Shown here: piece after piece, positions 12,546 through 30,059 of the stretch
Numbering within the stretch: position 1 is the first letter of the stretch
Layout: every line of letters starts with the position of its first letter
NCBI GenBank assembly: GCA_037976565.1
Contig: CP137679.1
Coordinates: 25,212,761-25,276,760 of the forward strand
Source of the DNA: Mesocentrotus franciscanus
Lineage: Eukaryota > Echinodermata > Echinoidea > Camarodonta > Strongylocentrotidae
Direction of reading: 5' to 3'
Length of the DNA stretch: 64,000 nt
The notes under the pieces: generated by a model
What the model saw: only the letters and a program-made list of their open reading frames with translations
Told to the model about the DNA's origin: nothing
The model's database searches: none
Position numbers and translations under genes: made by a program

Positions 12546-12799
12546 TTTTGGGGTAGTACTCAGCTAGTAGTAGACCTAGTACTAGTAGGCTAGTACATGC
12601 TTGAGCAGCAAGAAGGAAACGATTCTCTCAAAGATCTACATCAGTACATGTACTGTTTAGACTGGGGTTCGACGATTGCACATCAATTTTTCAATTAATT
12701 GCAGTCTGTAGCACGCTAGCGCATATAAAAATGCATAATTTATTAACTACACCCAAAATTTATATAAGCGCATTATGTGTTTACCTAAGGAGTGCTCCT

Positions 12800-12837
12800 A
12801 TTGGTTAACCTCATTATATAAAATCTATCTTGATTGG
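12800..12837 (-). promoter_or_regulatory. Paired inverted CCAAT boxes
   Basis: ATTGG at 12800-12804 and again at 12833-12837, 33 bases apart, on the same face of the helix. This spacing is typical of NF-Y pairs in cell-cycle promoters. It is an alternative candidate for the CDC7 promoter; GTAAGG at about 13448 could serve as its 5' exon donor. Confidence 0.25.
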
Positions 12838-13805
12838 TTATGTCTCCAACAAAAATGATGCAGTCCGAGATTTATAAAATAGAGGCCGTCCTTCCAGAGA
12901 TAATGGACCGCTTAGAAGGATTTTCAGAAATACCACTCTAGCCTTTCTTCTTATCCAAAAGATGACACATTAACAGTTTTGCAACAAAGCTTCAAAGACA
13001 CACAGCACTTAAATGACCGGGACATGTTTGAAAGGTTCATACTCCTTCCTCAGCCTGAATTTTCCAACATGATAGAACTTTCTATCATAAACTCCCTGGT
13101 TACAAAGAATGTTATATCATCAGATTGATGATGGAGTACATGTACATGTATGTGTTTCATAGTGGGGGTTCACAATTAACAGTGCCCCCATCTGCAAGCC
13201 ACGACAAGCCCATTTTTCAGCATCTTTCAACCAGTGCAGCGCAGATAAATGCTAACCACTGCTTGAAATGACTAAAGCGGTCCGAACTGTGTAAGTTCAT
13301 TTAATGAGATTGATCGTTCTGATATCAGTGCACATTTTTATATTGAATTTGGATGTCAAAACCCACCCATCATAGAAAAATCACCCCTGACCAAAAGTGA
13401 CAACAATGGTCAGTATTTGGCCAAAATTACCAAAACGTCATACATGTAGGTAAGGTCAATAAGGCTGATATTTTTTAATCAGCCCAAAATTTTACCCCAG
13501 ATTAACTATTCAAACCTTCCCCACAAAAAATTGTGATTCAGTCCCCTTATCTGGTGGGGTATTTAACATTGCCAGAGCTGATATTTAAGTCGACTTTTTC
13601 CCACAAAGTATCACGTGAAATTGACTGAACACAAGTGTCGCTAGATGGCGCTGTGGATTGCGAGTTCATTGTATTGGGTAATAGGGTGAAGGCCCTACCT
13701 GAGCAAGTCTCGGTGGACATTGCAGAGTCATTAAATAGACAGAGTGATTTGATAATTGTACACATTGTACTTCTTGGTTGAGTTGTGGTTTGGTCCAGTT
13801 AAGGT

Positions 13806-14160
13806 ATAATAATAATAATAATAATAGCTAGTTCTTATATAGCACTTTTCAGGACCGAAGGCCCTCTCAAAGCGCTTTACAGATTACCCCGGTCATCGGA
13901 TTCAAGCTGACCCGCACACAATGTATGCACATTCTCCACTCCCTGGGGAGCATTCCAGCCAGGCATCATTTTTACAAGCGCACACTTGCTAATCTAAGCA
14001 CATTAGCTTTTGCATCCTACCGGGTACCCATTTAACACCTGGGTGGAGAGTGGCAAATGTAGATCAATGTCTTGCCAAAGGACATTAGTGCCGCGGTGGG
14101 ACTTGAACCGCGGACCTTGTGATCCACAGTCCGGTGACATATCCACTCGTCCACGACACC
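13806..14160 (-). mobile_element. tRNA-derived SINE, reverse orientation, in CDC7 5' region
   Basis: Read on the minus strand: GTGTCGTGGACGAGTGG (A box), GGTTCAAGTCC (perfect B box), GGCACTAATGTCC, body, and an ATT-type microsatellite tail at 13806-13827. The longest of the family here, with its polymerase III head only 46 bases from CDC7 coding exon 1. Confidence 0.9.
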
Positions 14161-14211
14161 TCTACAAATGTATCCAGGCCTTCTTTCTTTTTTCCTTTAC
14201 CTCCCAGCATT

Positions 14212-20956
<6,745 letters not shown>

Positions 20957-21854
20957 TATGAACTTGCCTTCTGCTAGCCTAAGAAAGATCATTCCATTTC
21001 TGATGTCCATTGCACATGAGCTTATGATCTTCTTGGACGCCTTCTAGAGCTGGACCCTCGGAAGAGAATAACTGCAGAACAAGTTCAAGCACGCATTCCT
21101 AGTTGAATCACTATGATATGAACTTGCCTACTGCTAGCCTGAGATATATCATTCCATTTCTGATGTCCATTGCACATGAGCTTATGATCTTCTTGGACAC
21201 CTTCTAGAGCTGAACCCTCAGAAGAGAATAACTGCAGAACAAGTTCAAGCAACCCATTCCTAGTTGAAGCACTATGATATGAACTTGCCTACTGCTAGCC
21301 TGAGATATATCATTCCATTTCTGATGTCCATTGCACATGAGCTTATGATCTTCTTGGACGCCTTCTAGAGCTGAACCCTCAGAAGAGAATAACTGCAGAA
21401 CAAGTTCAAGCAACCCATTCCTAGTTGAAGCACTATGATATGAACTTTGCTTCTGCTAGCCTAAGATAGATCATTCCATTTCTGATGTCCATTGCACATG
21501 AGGGACTTGTGCAGTCTTTGACTCACCATGTGAGAATTGCATTGTGCAGAAAGGGTGCGTAAAAGGAACAATGCAAACATTGCCTTCGTAGGGTTGATGA
21601 ACTCAAGTTATAACACAATCAAAATGACAATGGGCATTGCAAGGCCAAGGGAAATTTCTAGTTTCTCGTCAAATTTGTTTGAAAACAAGAAAGAGGTGTT
21701 TCTATATCATTGGATACTAAATATCATTCTACTACATACATAAGTGCTGTGGGGTCCAATTCACCAAACAAATTTCTTAATTTTCAATTCACTACAGAGG
21801 CTTACAAAACAAGGTGATATCATTATTCCTATGATTTTCGTTACCTCATTTTCT

Positions 21855-21968
21855 AGATATCCTGAGATTCTTGTTAATGCCATGTCAAAACAAAGACATC
21901 ATTTAACAAAACAGAAAAAAGAGGAAGCAGCCAGAAAAAAAAGGAAGCTTGCTCGGTTGAAAAACTAG
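21855..21968 (+). other. Possible terminal exon, K/R-rich (unassigned)
   Basis: After an acceptor-like pyrimidine run ending TTTTCTAG there is an open stretch coding RYPEILVNAMSKQRHHL followed by KKEEAARKKRKLARLKN and TAG. The composition looks like the basic C-terminus of a nuclear or nucleolar protein, and it differs from surrounding non-coding sequence. No upstream partner exon was found. It could be an alternative CDC7 3' exon, the end of an unseen gene, or chance. Confidence 0.25.
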
Positions 21969-23011
21969 GAATCAGCTTTACTTTACTTACTAAGCGCGGT
22001 CATGTGTGATTCATTTACTGTGACGATCCCATGTTTTCTCATGAAAAAGCGTGCAATAGTTTCCGATACTATCAAACGATTTTTTAAGTAGGCGATGTAC
22101 AGCCGTGCATGTACATGTAGAGGTGAGTGCACTTATACTGCATGTGGGCTTATATTTGCGTAGCACTGCACGTAAATGCGTACTGACGTTAGTGCACTTA
22201 TCTCCAAGTGCGTGCTAAATATAATTTATTTGTCAGTAATAATGACACAAAACAATCTTGAAATGAATTATTTTTACATCGAATAACAAGAATCTAGGAG
22301 TTTCGTTGTATAAAACAAATGATGCATATTTTCATTCGTTCACTTCAGGATCTATTTGCTCTTGTTGAGTCTGTTTATGCACCTATCGTACTCGACCTGA
22401 CGGCTTCGTACAATAGATGCATACAGCCTGAACTCGAGTGCGGATATATCGTATAACAAAATCATCTGCATGCGTCATTTGTATATATCATGCACACCGG
22501 TTGAACACGCAGAACCAGTCATTTATGGAACCAAGGAGGGCTAATGGGTCTTGATACAATGGAGTAAAATTTCATTTCTTCCCCTCAAGTTTTCAAGAGG
22601 CCTGAACAGTGAAAGTGTCATCATATTTACAGCTAGTTATATGGTTGGCTATACCTTTACTGTTGGGTTTGAAATCCTTAACTAAATAACTATTACTTAC
22701 GATTGTTACAATCTATTTATTTTTGTAAATGCATCATTCTCTACTTCTACCATTGATTATGATGGTAGGTGATTCTTACCTCCTTGTGGATGCTGCCTTC
22801 ATTTAAGCAGAATTGCTACCTCTCCATTATTGCATTGTCCAATGTTATTGATAACTGAACAATTTTTAAATGTTTTTGAAATGTATTATTACATCCTCCT
22901 CATTAATTGGAATGCGTTTATCCGTTTGGAATTTTTAGTACATGTTCCATTCTAACTTATCTTTTGACATGAAGTGTATTTATTCTGATGTTTTTATAAC
23001 AGAAGATATTC

Positions 23012-23017
23012 AATAAA
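23012..23017 (+). terminator. Candidate poly(A) signal for CDC7
   Basis: AATAAA in an AT-rich stretch, the first canonical hexamer I found downstream of the CDC7 stop. It faces the minus-strand gene's own candidate signal at 23368-23373. Confidence 0.4.
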
Positions 23018-23367
23018 ATATATTAATGATAAGAATTTTCTAAAGTGTGATAATTTGTCATTTAGCCATTGTGTTGAAAGATTTAGTTTAGTGTATCATT
23101 TAAAAATGCCCAAGTACTTGGTGTTGTGAACAAAATGATAATTATGTTCAGAAACAATTGCAGATTTTACATTTCCTTCATTGATTGATACAGTAGTTTT
23201 CGGCTGATCCCACTGACGACCCGATTCCCATAAAAATCAGATTCAATGTTACTGGAATTAGACTTCACCACCAAGAAATACGATCGTCCCTTTTTTTAAA
23301 TTTCAAGACAGTCTTGGTATGTATAAAAACTCACCTCCACAAGCTTGAATGAGTTGTTTTCCACACC

Positions 23368-23373
23368 TTTATT
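23368..23373 (-). terminator. Candidate poly(A) signal for the minus-strand 239-residue gene
   Basis: TTTATT on the plus strand, read as AATAAA on the minus strand, about 560 bases after the stop. It implies a convergent arrangement with CDC7. Confidence 0.4.
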
Positions 23374-23929
23374 CATCATTATTACATTCTTTGAAATATA
23401 CATATATAATTTATAACAGGTGCTTTTCTGGTTTAATACCATTATTCAAATCAAATTACCGGTATGTGGTTTACCCCAGTTCTACACCTGCGACATATTG
23501 ACTATTATGTTCGGTTGATATTCCATTATTATTATTTGAGAGAAAAGTAGCATGAATCCTACACTTCATCATTTTGTTTTTTAAAGAAAAAAATATATAA
23601 AAGGAGTCCTAAATCCTGCATATTCAAATGACACCAGTTAGATAGAGAAATTTGATTCTTTCAATAGCTTGAAATATGTTCGGGAGAAACGCAGCATGAC
23701 ATTTTAACATTTCGTTTCTTTGAAGATTGAGCATGGATAATTGATTTTACATGCTACATAGTTTTCTTTCACTGGTAAAAACAGAATTTCGACTCTATAA
23801 AATGTCATGGATATCATATCTTAATATCGAAGTGCAAAGCGGATTGATACGTTAAACATCTCGGTTTTAAGACCTTGATTATTTTCCTTCTAATGAAAAG
23901 TATTGCGAGATTCACCACTGAAAATGAAA

Positions 23930-24503
23930 TTAATTGTTGCTGCGGCGGAAACTTTTCTTGAAACTATTCCATCGCTTCTTCCATCGCGGAGGGCGCTCCT
24001 TCCCGAATTTCTCTTGTGAGAGTTCGAGTATGTCTTTTGGAATAGGTGGTGCCGTCATTTGCCTTGCTCTGTTTTCCTGCTCTTTCACACAAACGAAGGA
24101 GCTAACTCTAAAGTCATTGGAATCTGTCATCTGCGGACTTTCGTGCGCGGGGAAGGTTACAGGTCGTGTGCGTACGGTCGATCGCGCACGAGCGCGGCCC
24201 GTCAGCCGCTTGATCTCGCACATGCGATCACGGAAGAGCTCGTGCGCCTTCTCCAGCTCACCCAGTTTGTGTTGCAGATAGATCTCGAGCTCGTCGACTT
24301 CGAATTGACGGATCTGGCATTCTCCGTGAGCCGACTTCACTTCGGCGATCAGGGCGGGCTGGACCGGAGAGCGGTCATCGTCGAACTTGAGTTTCTTGAA
24401 GTCTTGCATCATTTCGTGGTCGGTGTAGCCATTCCTGTCTCGGTTCATTGGTTGAAGATTTTCATCCCATTTATGGTTTCGACGACCGGCGACATATCTC
24501 TGC
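23930..24503 (-). CDS. Terminal exon of the unrecognised 239-residue gene
   Basis: Carries residues 49-239. The reading frame stays open across the exon at relatively high GC, against AT-rich flanks, and opens upstream of the first in-frame Met to the acceptor at 24504, showing that the Met at 24448 is internal. Confidence 0.82.
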
Positions 24504-25737
24504 CTGTTTGTTCAAGAGGACAAAGAAATGAGTGTAACCAATGAAATTAAAATTGACAACTGAATTAGAATTGCAATTGATATAAACTGCAATTGAAAAG
24601 CAAACCTGATAATAATGATAAACAGTTTCATATTCGAATTAACAATACCTGTATGTTTTTTATTTTATTTAAATGACCCATATTTACCAATGGCCACATG
24701 TGAATGAAGGGGGGGGGGGCTATCATCAGCAAATAGAAGGATATAACACGGGACACTTTATTTTCTTTTTTAATTAATAAATATTTTAAAGAAAAACAAA
24801 GAAAAACAAAAAGAAACGAGGTGGACTATTACAAAAACGAAACTGATTTACACGAAGATAGCATTTTTTTTAAAAAAGATTCCTTGAATATTAGATTTTA
24901 TTTTTAGCATAATGTCTGTTTTTACCATTCAACATATTTGACAAGATCGTTGAGTAGATCCATGAGTTCATTATCTCGACTCTTTCCTCGACGCTGGGTT
25001 CTCCTGAGTCGGTCATAGAGAGTTTCTGTCACCTTCCAGTGATTAGATTCTGAAGAAGAAAAAAATATTGAGAAATTGTTAAGAGGTCATGTTATCTATG
25101 ACTCTAAGAAAGCAAACAATACATTTATACTACTTGTGTAGACACTGCATGATAGAAGGGGATCTATACGGACCACTAAGAAACTAGGGGATTCCATGCA
25201 GTAGGTCTATACGTCTATATAAAGAGTATTACATAATAACATATCCAAGCCTCTACGGTACCCACTTCTTTAAAAATTTGCGTGCGAGCGAAGTGAGTGA
25301 GCCAAAAAAAATGAAATTGTTAGTAAATGGTAAAAATGTGATTTCGTAATCTCAGTTGAATCCAATTTAGGATAATTAGGCAACTGGCTTAAATGTAGCT
25401 AATAAAGGCTGGTTTTATAGTTTCAGGAAATAACGTCTGAAAAAGTTTTATATTCGCATTATTTTGGGCCGTTAGAAAAGGAGATTTATATGACAGAAAA
25501 GTCATCAAAACCGCGCCATGCCTTAAAGAATAACAAATTAAGACGAACACCCCCCTCCCCGTCTCCCTTTTCCTTCCCGTACAGTTGATTCTCTTAAACC
25601 AACCATGCGATTCGAATGATTTTACGAAACAAATAAATCATTTTAAAACAGCAAGTTCCACGTGTATAATGTTTACAAAACAAAATAGTTATGTGTTATT
25701 TATTTAGTCGGTTACCTGTTATGAATTCCAACGCCAT
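23930..25737 (-). CDS. Unrecognised 239-residue protein, three coding exons, MARCKS-like basic tail
   Basis: Exons on the minus strand: 25737-25716 (MALEFIT + G), 25049-24926 and 24503-23930. Donors GTAACC and GTAAAA, acceptors TTCTTCAG and AAACAG; phases 1 and 2 match at both joins (G|AA and TG|G), giving 720 nt and TAA at 23930. Residues 8-49 are charged and helical (HWKVTETLYDRLRR; ELMDLLNDLVKYVEW). Residues about 110-145 (VDELEIYLQHKLGELEKAHE) look like a coiled coil. Then comes an Arg/Thr-rich stretch (RARARSTVRTRPVT) and the basic C-terminus PPRWKKRWNSFKKSFRRSNN. The segment NSFKKSFRRS resembles the MARCKS effector core FSFKKSFKLS, so membrane or calmodulin binding is possible, but that is inference. 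No signal peptide or membrane segment. No family recognised. Two or more conserved-phase junctions make it a real gene. Confidence 0.8.
24926..25049 (-). CDS. Second exon of the unrecognised 239-residue gene
   Basis: 124 bases between a TTCTTCTTCAG acceptor and a GTAAAA donor. Encodes 41 residues plus part of a Trp codon; strongly charged, with a predicted helix ELMDLLNDLVKYVE. Confidence 0.78.
25716..25737 (-). CDS. First coding exon (22 nt) of the unrecognised 239-residue gene
   Basis: ATG followed by seven codons and a GTAACC donor, phase 1, fitting the next exon. The intervening intron is about 670 bases. Upstream in-frame context is AT-rich with no competing start seen. Confidence 0.6.
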
Positions 25738-25739
25738 GA

Positions 25740-26570
25740 TGATACTTATTTTGAGATTTTTCTTTCGATCCTAAAAATTGGTTCGTTAACTCGCCTTTTA
25801 ACCCATTATCTATTATTTGCCCCGTAGCCTAATGGTATTTTATGTCAGTTTAATGTTGACTTGCGTTGTTAAGCAAATTTTTGCGTTATGCGCGAAAATT
25901 ATAATGACGTAACAATCACATTACCCGACGCATTGGCTTTGCGCATACAACAAACGATTGCCTGAGAATGACGCAACAATGCTGCAAGCCATGGTAGTAA
26001 TAGGCAGATAAATAATTTGCGGTTACTACACACGATAATCGAAGTTTAGGCTATTTTATAGCGTGATCAAGAGCTATATCTGACACGCAGGATAACTATC
26101 AAAGCGCCCTCAGAAGGGCTCGGGAAAAACTTTCCACCAATGAGCTGCTCAGACGAGAGACTTCAACAGCGTAGCCTATCGTGCAAGACTAGTATCGGAT
26201 AGAAGAAAACATCATCACTGTAGTCTTCTCCCTCTGAGTACCACTACCAACGAGATAAAGTATTGATGACGTATGTAAATTTGCTGGTTTTACACTGGTC
26301 ATGAGGATCCCACTCTCTCCTGCATTTTGTATCTGCACTAATTTGCTTCACAATCGTAGGAAGAAAAGAAAATTCCTACATTTGTAAATCACTCAGATCC
26401 TTGGAGTTCCGATAAATTTATCATTGAGGTTTTTCCTGATATTTCCAATCACAATCTACCCATAATTTTGATATAGATATCGACTATTCATATTGTTTAA
26501 ACATGTTAATAGGACGAATTTCAAGCTCCACGTCCCCCAAACACACACACCCACAGACCAAACTCTCTGT
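25740..26570. other. Upstream region of the minus-strand 239-residue gene
   Basis: Should hold the promoter of the minus-strand gene. TGACGTAA (25903) and GCGCGAAA-type sequence occur within 200 bases of its start codon; no TATA box is obvious. Confidence 0.35.
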
Positions 26571-26575
26571 CTCCC

Positions 26576-26585
26576 CACCCCTGTC

Positions 26586-26619
<34 letters not shown>

Positions 26620-26692
26620 CCTCCTCTCTCTCTCTCTCTCTCTCTCTCTCCCCTCCTCTCTCTCTCTCTCTCTCTCTCTACCTCGATCTATC

Positions 26693-26732
<40 letters not shown>

Positions 26733-26770
26733 TTTCTCTCTACCTCCCTATCTATCTATCCCCCCTCCCT
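26576..26770 (+). repeat. Long CT microsatellite block
   Basis: Several CT runs interrupted by CCC and TA, ending in CTAT and CCCT units; ~140-codon SLSLS frames arise from it. Confidence 0.95.
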
Positions 26771-27800
26771 CCCTATTTTCATCCACCCTCTCCCTTGTCT
26801 CCTTGTTTCTTTATCTTTCTCTTCCTCTTTCATTCCAATTGTCGCCATCTATGATCCCCTGCTCTTTCTTTTTTCTTTCTTTTTTTTTTTCAATACGAAT
26901 AAAACATGAATCTGTATCCCATTAATCAACTATACAAGTGATTTTCGTTGCCATTCTTTCAACTTTTGACATTTCCATTGATTTTAACTCCCAGCCCATT
27001 GTACGTGCTCCCCGTTCATTTGTGGGAACATACATTTTATTACAGTTCAAACCTTTTATGTAAGATCATTATCTGCCATGTACACGGTCTACTAAACTTG
27101 ATTGCTCCTAAAAATCCTCAAACGGCAAACTTCTTGGTTAACTGTGCCAGTGATGCTTCGCAAACTATATTGTTTGTGTTCGCTTCTCTGCTCCCGAACC
27201 CGAACAAAACACGTTTTATTGTTATGGGTAATATGTCCCTTTCGGCTTCTCTGAAGTTCACTGTCAAGTCCATTATCGTAAAATTACGAGTAATGAGCTT
27301 GCTGATTTTACGGTCTGAAACGCCACAAAGAGAAAGGGTGCCTTTATTGGCGATAAATGTCAGCCCCCACATCAAACGAGGACAATATTTAATATTTGTC
27401 GGGTCTGAATGGCAATTGTTTGACTGCATTTGTATAGAAATGATTGAATTATGAGGCAGTAAAACAGCCAAGAGTTGCTATTTTGCTAAGGTGGTATCAA
27501 CAGCGAGCACGATTTCTTCACCAAATGACCCTCAAAATACCTGCAGATGTGGCGAGTCTTCATCACGTAGGCAGGACAACCTGTGAATTTGGTCCCCTAT
27601 GCAACATTTGTCACTTTTCAGTTACTCTTAAACTTTTCAGTTTTTGGCCTGGAGACAGAGAGGCTTATCTCCTCTTTTGCACTCTACATCTTCGGCGAGA
27701 GAATTTTGGATCAACGATGTGCTTTTCAACAGTTCAAAGTGTATGTTATCATTAAAAGGTTGAACTGTTAAATTTTTAAAATCATAATTTTCAATTGCAG
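26771..27800. other. No gene recognised
   Basis: Two overlapping open frames on opposite strands (26948-27454 plus; 27118-27471 minus) lack domains, codon bias and splice context. I treat both as chance. Confidence 0.45.
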
Positions 27801-27802
27801 AT

Positions 27803-28086
27803 GTGTCGCGGTCGAGTGGATACGTCACCGGACTGTGGATCACAAGGTCCACGGTTCGAGTCCCGCCCGGCACTAATGTCCTTTGGCAAGACATTAATCT
27901 ATATTATTTTGCCACACTCGACCCAGGTGATATTAATGGGTACCTAGTAGGAATTAATTCCTTGTAATGCTATAGAGCGCCATAATGGCAGCCATGCTAA
28001 AGCAGCTATGGTAATTATTGTGGAGCGCCAGGAGTGTCAAGTCTGACAGACATGAGCGGTATACAAGAACCCACTATTATTATTAC
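27803..28086 (+). mobile_element. tRNA-derived SINE
   Basis: GTCGAGTGGATACGTCACC head, B box GGTTCGAGTCC, block GGCACTAATGTCC, body, and an ATTATTATTA tail. Same family as the copies at 2.6 and 13.8 kb. Confidence 0.88.
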
Positions 28087-28900
28087 AATCATCATCAATT
28101 GAAATGAATGCAGACTAGTATGACGAGATATAATATGTGACATTCCATCTGTAAAGACTTTGAAGCAATGCCTTAGCCACTGTGGAGGCCACAGAGTACA
28201 AGGGGTCTTTCGGTTGCACGAACCGTACAACGATCAGGGCGGCATGACGATGCCGACATAGGGCATTCTATTGAAGAAACATGGCAGCCACACGAACATA
28301 ACATACTAAATAAGATAAATCCTGCTCCCATCAGCCTGCCATAGTTCAAGTCCAACTTAAGTCGATCTTAGTCTTTGTGAAACACTCCCCAGAACATGGA
28401 CCGTCAGTACCGGTGTAGGTATTGAGGACATACCGAAACAGGAGTTGCATTTTTTATGATATATAATTGGAATGTTTTTGTTTATTATGAAGGGGGTTGT
28501 TTTCCAGGGGGAATCTTTTTACATTGTGTATGGGCCTTGACATCTTCATTTCCATCTTCATAACTCACCCGAGATGACAAAATTGTCAGGGCAAAATAAA
28601 TACATCACCTGCCCTCTTGCTTGAGTAAATACGTCATAAATTGGTGGATGGGGGTTTAGACAATGTGTATGGTAGGAATTCAGAAAAACGAGTGTGCGCA
28701 AGAGAGTCATAATTAGACCAGAGGGATGGGCGTGATGTAAAGAGGTTTTAAAACTGAAAGACAGAAAGTAAGGAAATGAAAAGGGTTGGAAAACGGCCAG
28801 GAGGTATAGAGGCAAGGATAAATAAAGATTCTAGAAGTAGAAGAAAGAGAGGGGAGAAAGAGGAAATAAAATAAAGTTCGAAGAGCAAGAGAGAGGTAGG

Positions 28901-29198
28901 CAGTGGCGTATCTTGACATTGGTATCAGAGGTATAGATTGAGTAGCGGAAATGGGGGTGGGGAGGGGGCTTAAGCCCCTCCCTCTCCCCCACCGGTTTCG
29001 CGAGGAACATGTAGAAAAGAATGCAAAAATCCCTAAACCCCAAAGCTCCCCTCCCCCATATTCTAACAGTCCCTGTGTGGATTCATCTCCAGACGGGAAT
29101 GGGGCGTAATTTTGTGCAGCCTCGCTATCCCTAGACCAATTGCAAGATTTACATTCCTTTCCCAGACCTAAAAACGGGGGCGGGGCGGGCTACGCCGT
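28901..29198. mobile_element. hAT-like MITE
   Basis: Left end CAGTGGCGTATC and right end GGGCTACGCCGTT (reverse AACGGCGTAGCCC) are imperfect inverted termini of the CAGTGGCGTAGCC type. Non-coding interior with GGGGGTGGGG/CCCCTCCC runs. Confidence 0.5.
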
Positions 29199-29460
29199 TT
29201 TAATCGAATACTGGATAAGGTCAATAAAATGTGATATTGGAATAAACCAGGAGGCAGGGCCCATGCATAGTGCGTACCAAATTAAAACTTGACATTGCAG
29301 TTGGAGCATTATGCCACACTACGTATCAAACTACTGGATATGCCTCACGAAGTAGGGATACATAAAATGTGATATAGGAATAAAACAGGAGAGAGGGGGC
29401 ATAGTGCGTAACAAATCAAAAACTCCTGATCGTACTTCGTGCATAATATACGCCATCCTA
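29180..29460 (+). repeat. Imperfect 138 bp tandem duplication
   Basis: ATAAAATGTGATAT at 29224 and 29362, each preceded by ACTGGATA and followed by GGAATAAA.CAGGAG and CATAGTGCGTA.CAAAT. Confidence 0.75.
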
Positions 29461-29504
29461 GTATGAGTCAAACAATGTGGGTCTTCATGATGTAGGTCGA
29501 TGCA

Positions 29505-29960
29505 TTAAAGAGGAAGTCCACCGTGATATAAAGTTGGATTTGATAAAAGCAGAAAATGAGAGAAACGTGTCAGTGAAAGCGAGCAAAAACCGATCAAAAA
29601 TAAGAAAGTTATGAATGTTTGAAGTTGCCATCAGTCAAACAAATTGGCAACTCTGTGTCGTATTTTGTGAGCTCCCTTTCCATTTGCTCTGTACTAAAAA
29701 AAACCCAGACATTTCTATTTTCCCTCGATAAAATTTTCAATCATATTATATGCACCCTAATCTACACAACCACTGTATGAAAGAATCTATTCCGTCATTA
29801 ATGAAGACGAAAATGAAAGTTTATGAAATTTTATGTCCAGAGCAAATTGGAGAGGAGCTCGCAAGACACGTGACCACTGTACAGAAAATTCATATTTCAC
29901 GCTTGAACGTGTTAAAAATGATGTATCAGAATTGTAATTATTGACCACTTTAAAAATTTT
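29505..29960 (+). mobile_element. One-ended TTAAAG element
   Basis: Starts TTAAAGAGGAAGTCCACC, the form of a TTAA-type MITE terminus, followed by purine-rich sequence with AATAAGAAAGTTATGAA. No matching inverted end was found, so it appears truncated; the right boundary is a guess. Confidence 0.35.
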
Positions 29961-30046
29961 GAAATATTCCATTATCTTCCAGTTATTTTCTCCTCCAAAT
30001 TATCACTTTGACCTTTAAACTATAGTTTTATTGTTTACTGACATCC

Positions 30047-30059
30047 TTTCCCGCGGGAA
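30047..30059. promoter_or_regulatory. Palindromic E2F-like site
   Basis: TTTCCCGCGGGAA, a perfect 13-base palindrome fitting the E2F consensus from both strands. No gene was identified next to it. Confidence 0.2.

Larger units (their letters stand above)
20957..23035 (+). other. Probable CDC7 3'UTR
   Basis: From the CDC7 stop no AATAAA is seen until 23012, so the transcript may carry a 3'UTR of about 2.05 kb that includes the tandem array (to 21502) and a lysine/arginine-rich small ORF at 21855-21968. An ATTAAA-type or other signal could end the transcript earlier. Inference from signals only. Confidence 0.45.

Noticed and set aside
24059..24544. 161- and 115-codon plus-strand open frames over the minus-strand terminal exon
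   Set aside because: Shadow frames; the minus strand has matching splice phases on both joins.
26493..26925. Two overlapping ~140-codon Ser/Leu/Pro-rich open frames
   Set aside because: They are translations of a CT microsatellite; no start context, splice sites or domain.
26948..27471. 168-codon plus frame and 117-codon minus frame
   Set aside because: They overlap on opposite strands, lack any recognisable motif, and have no exon partners or regulatory context.
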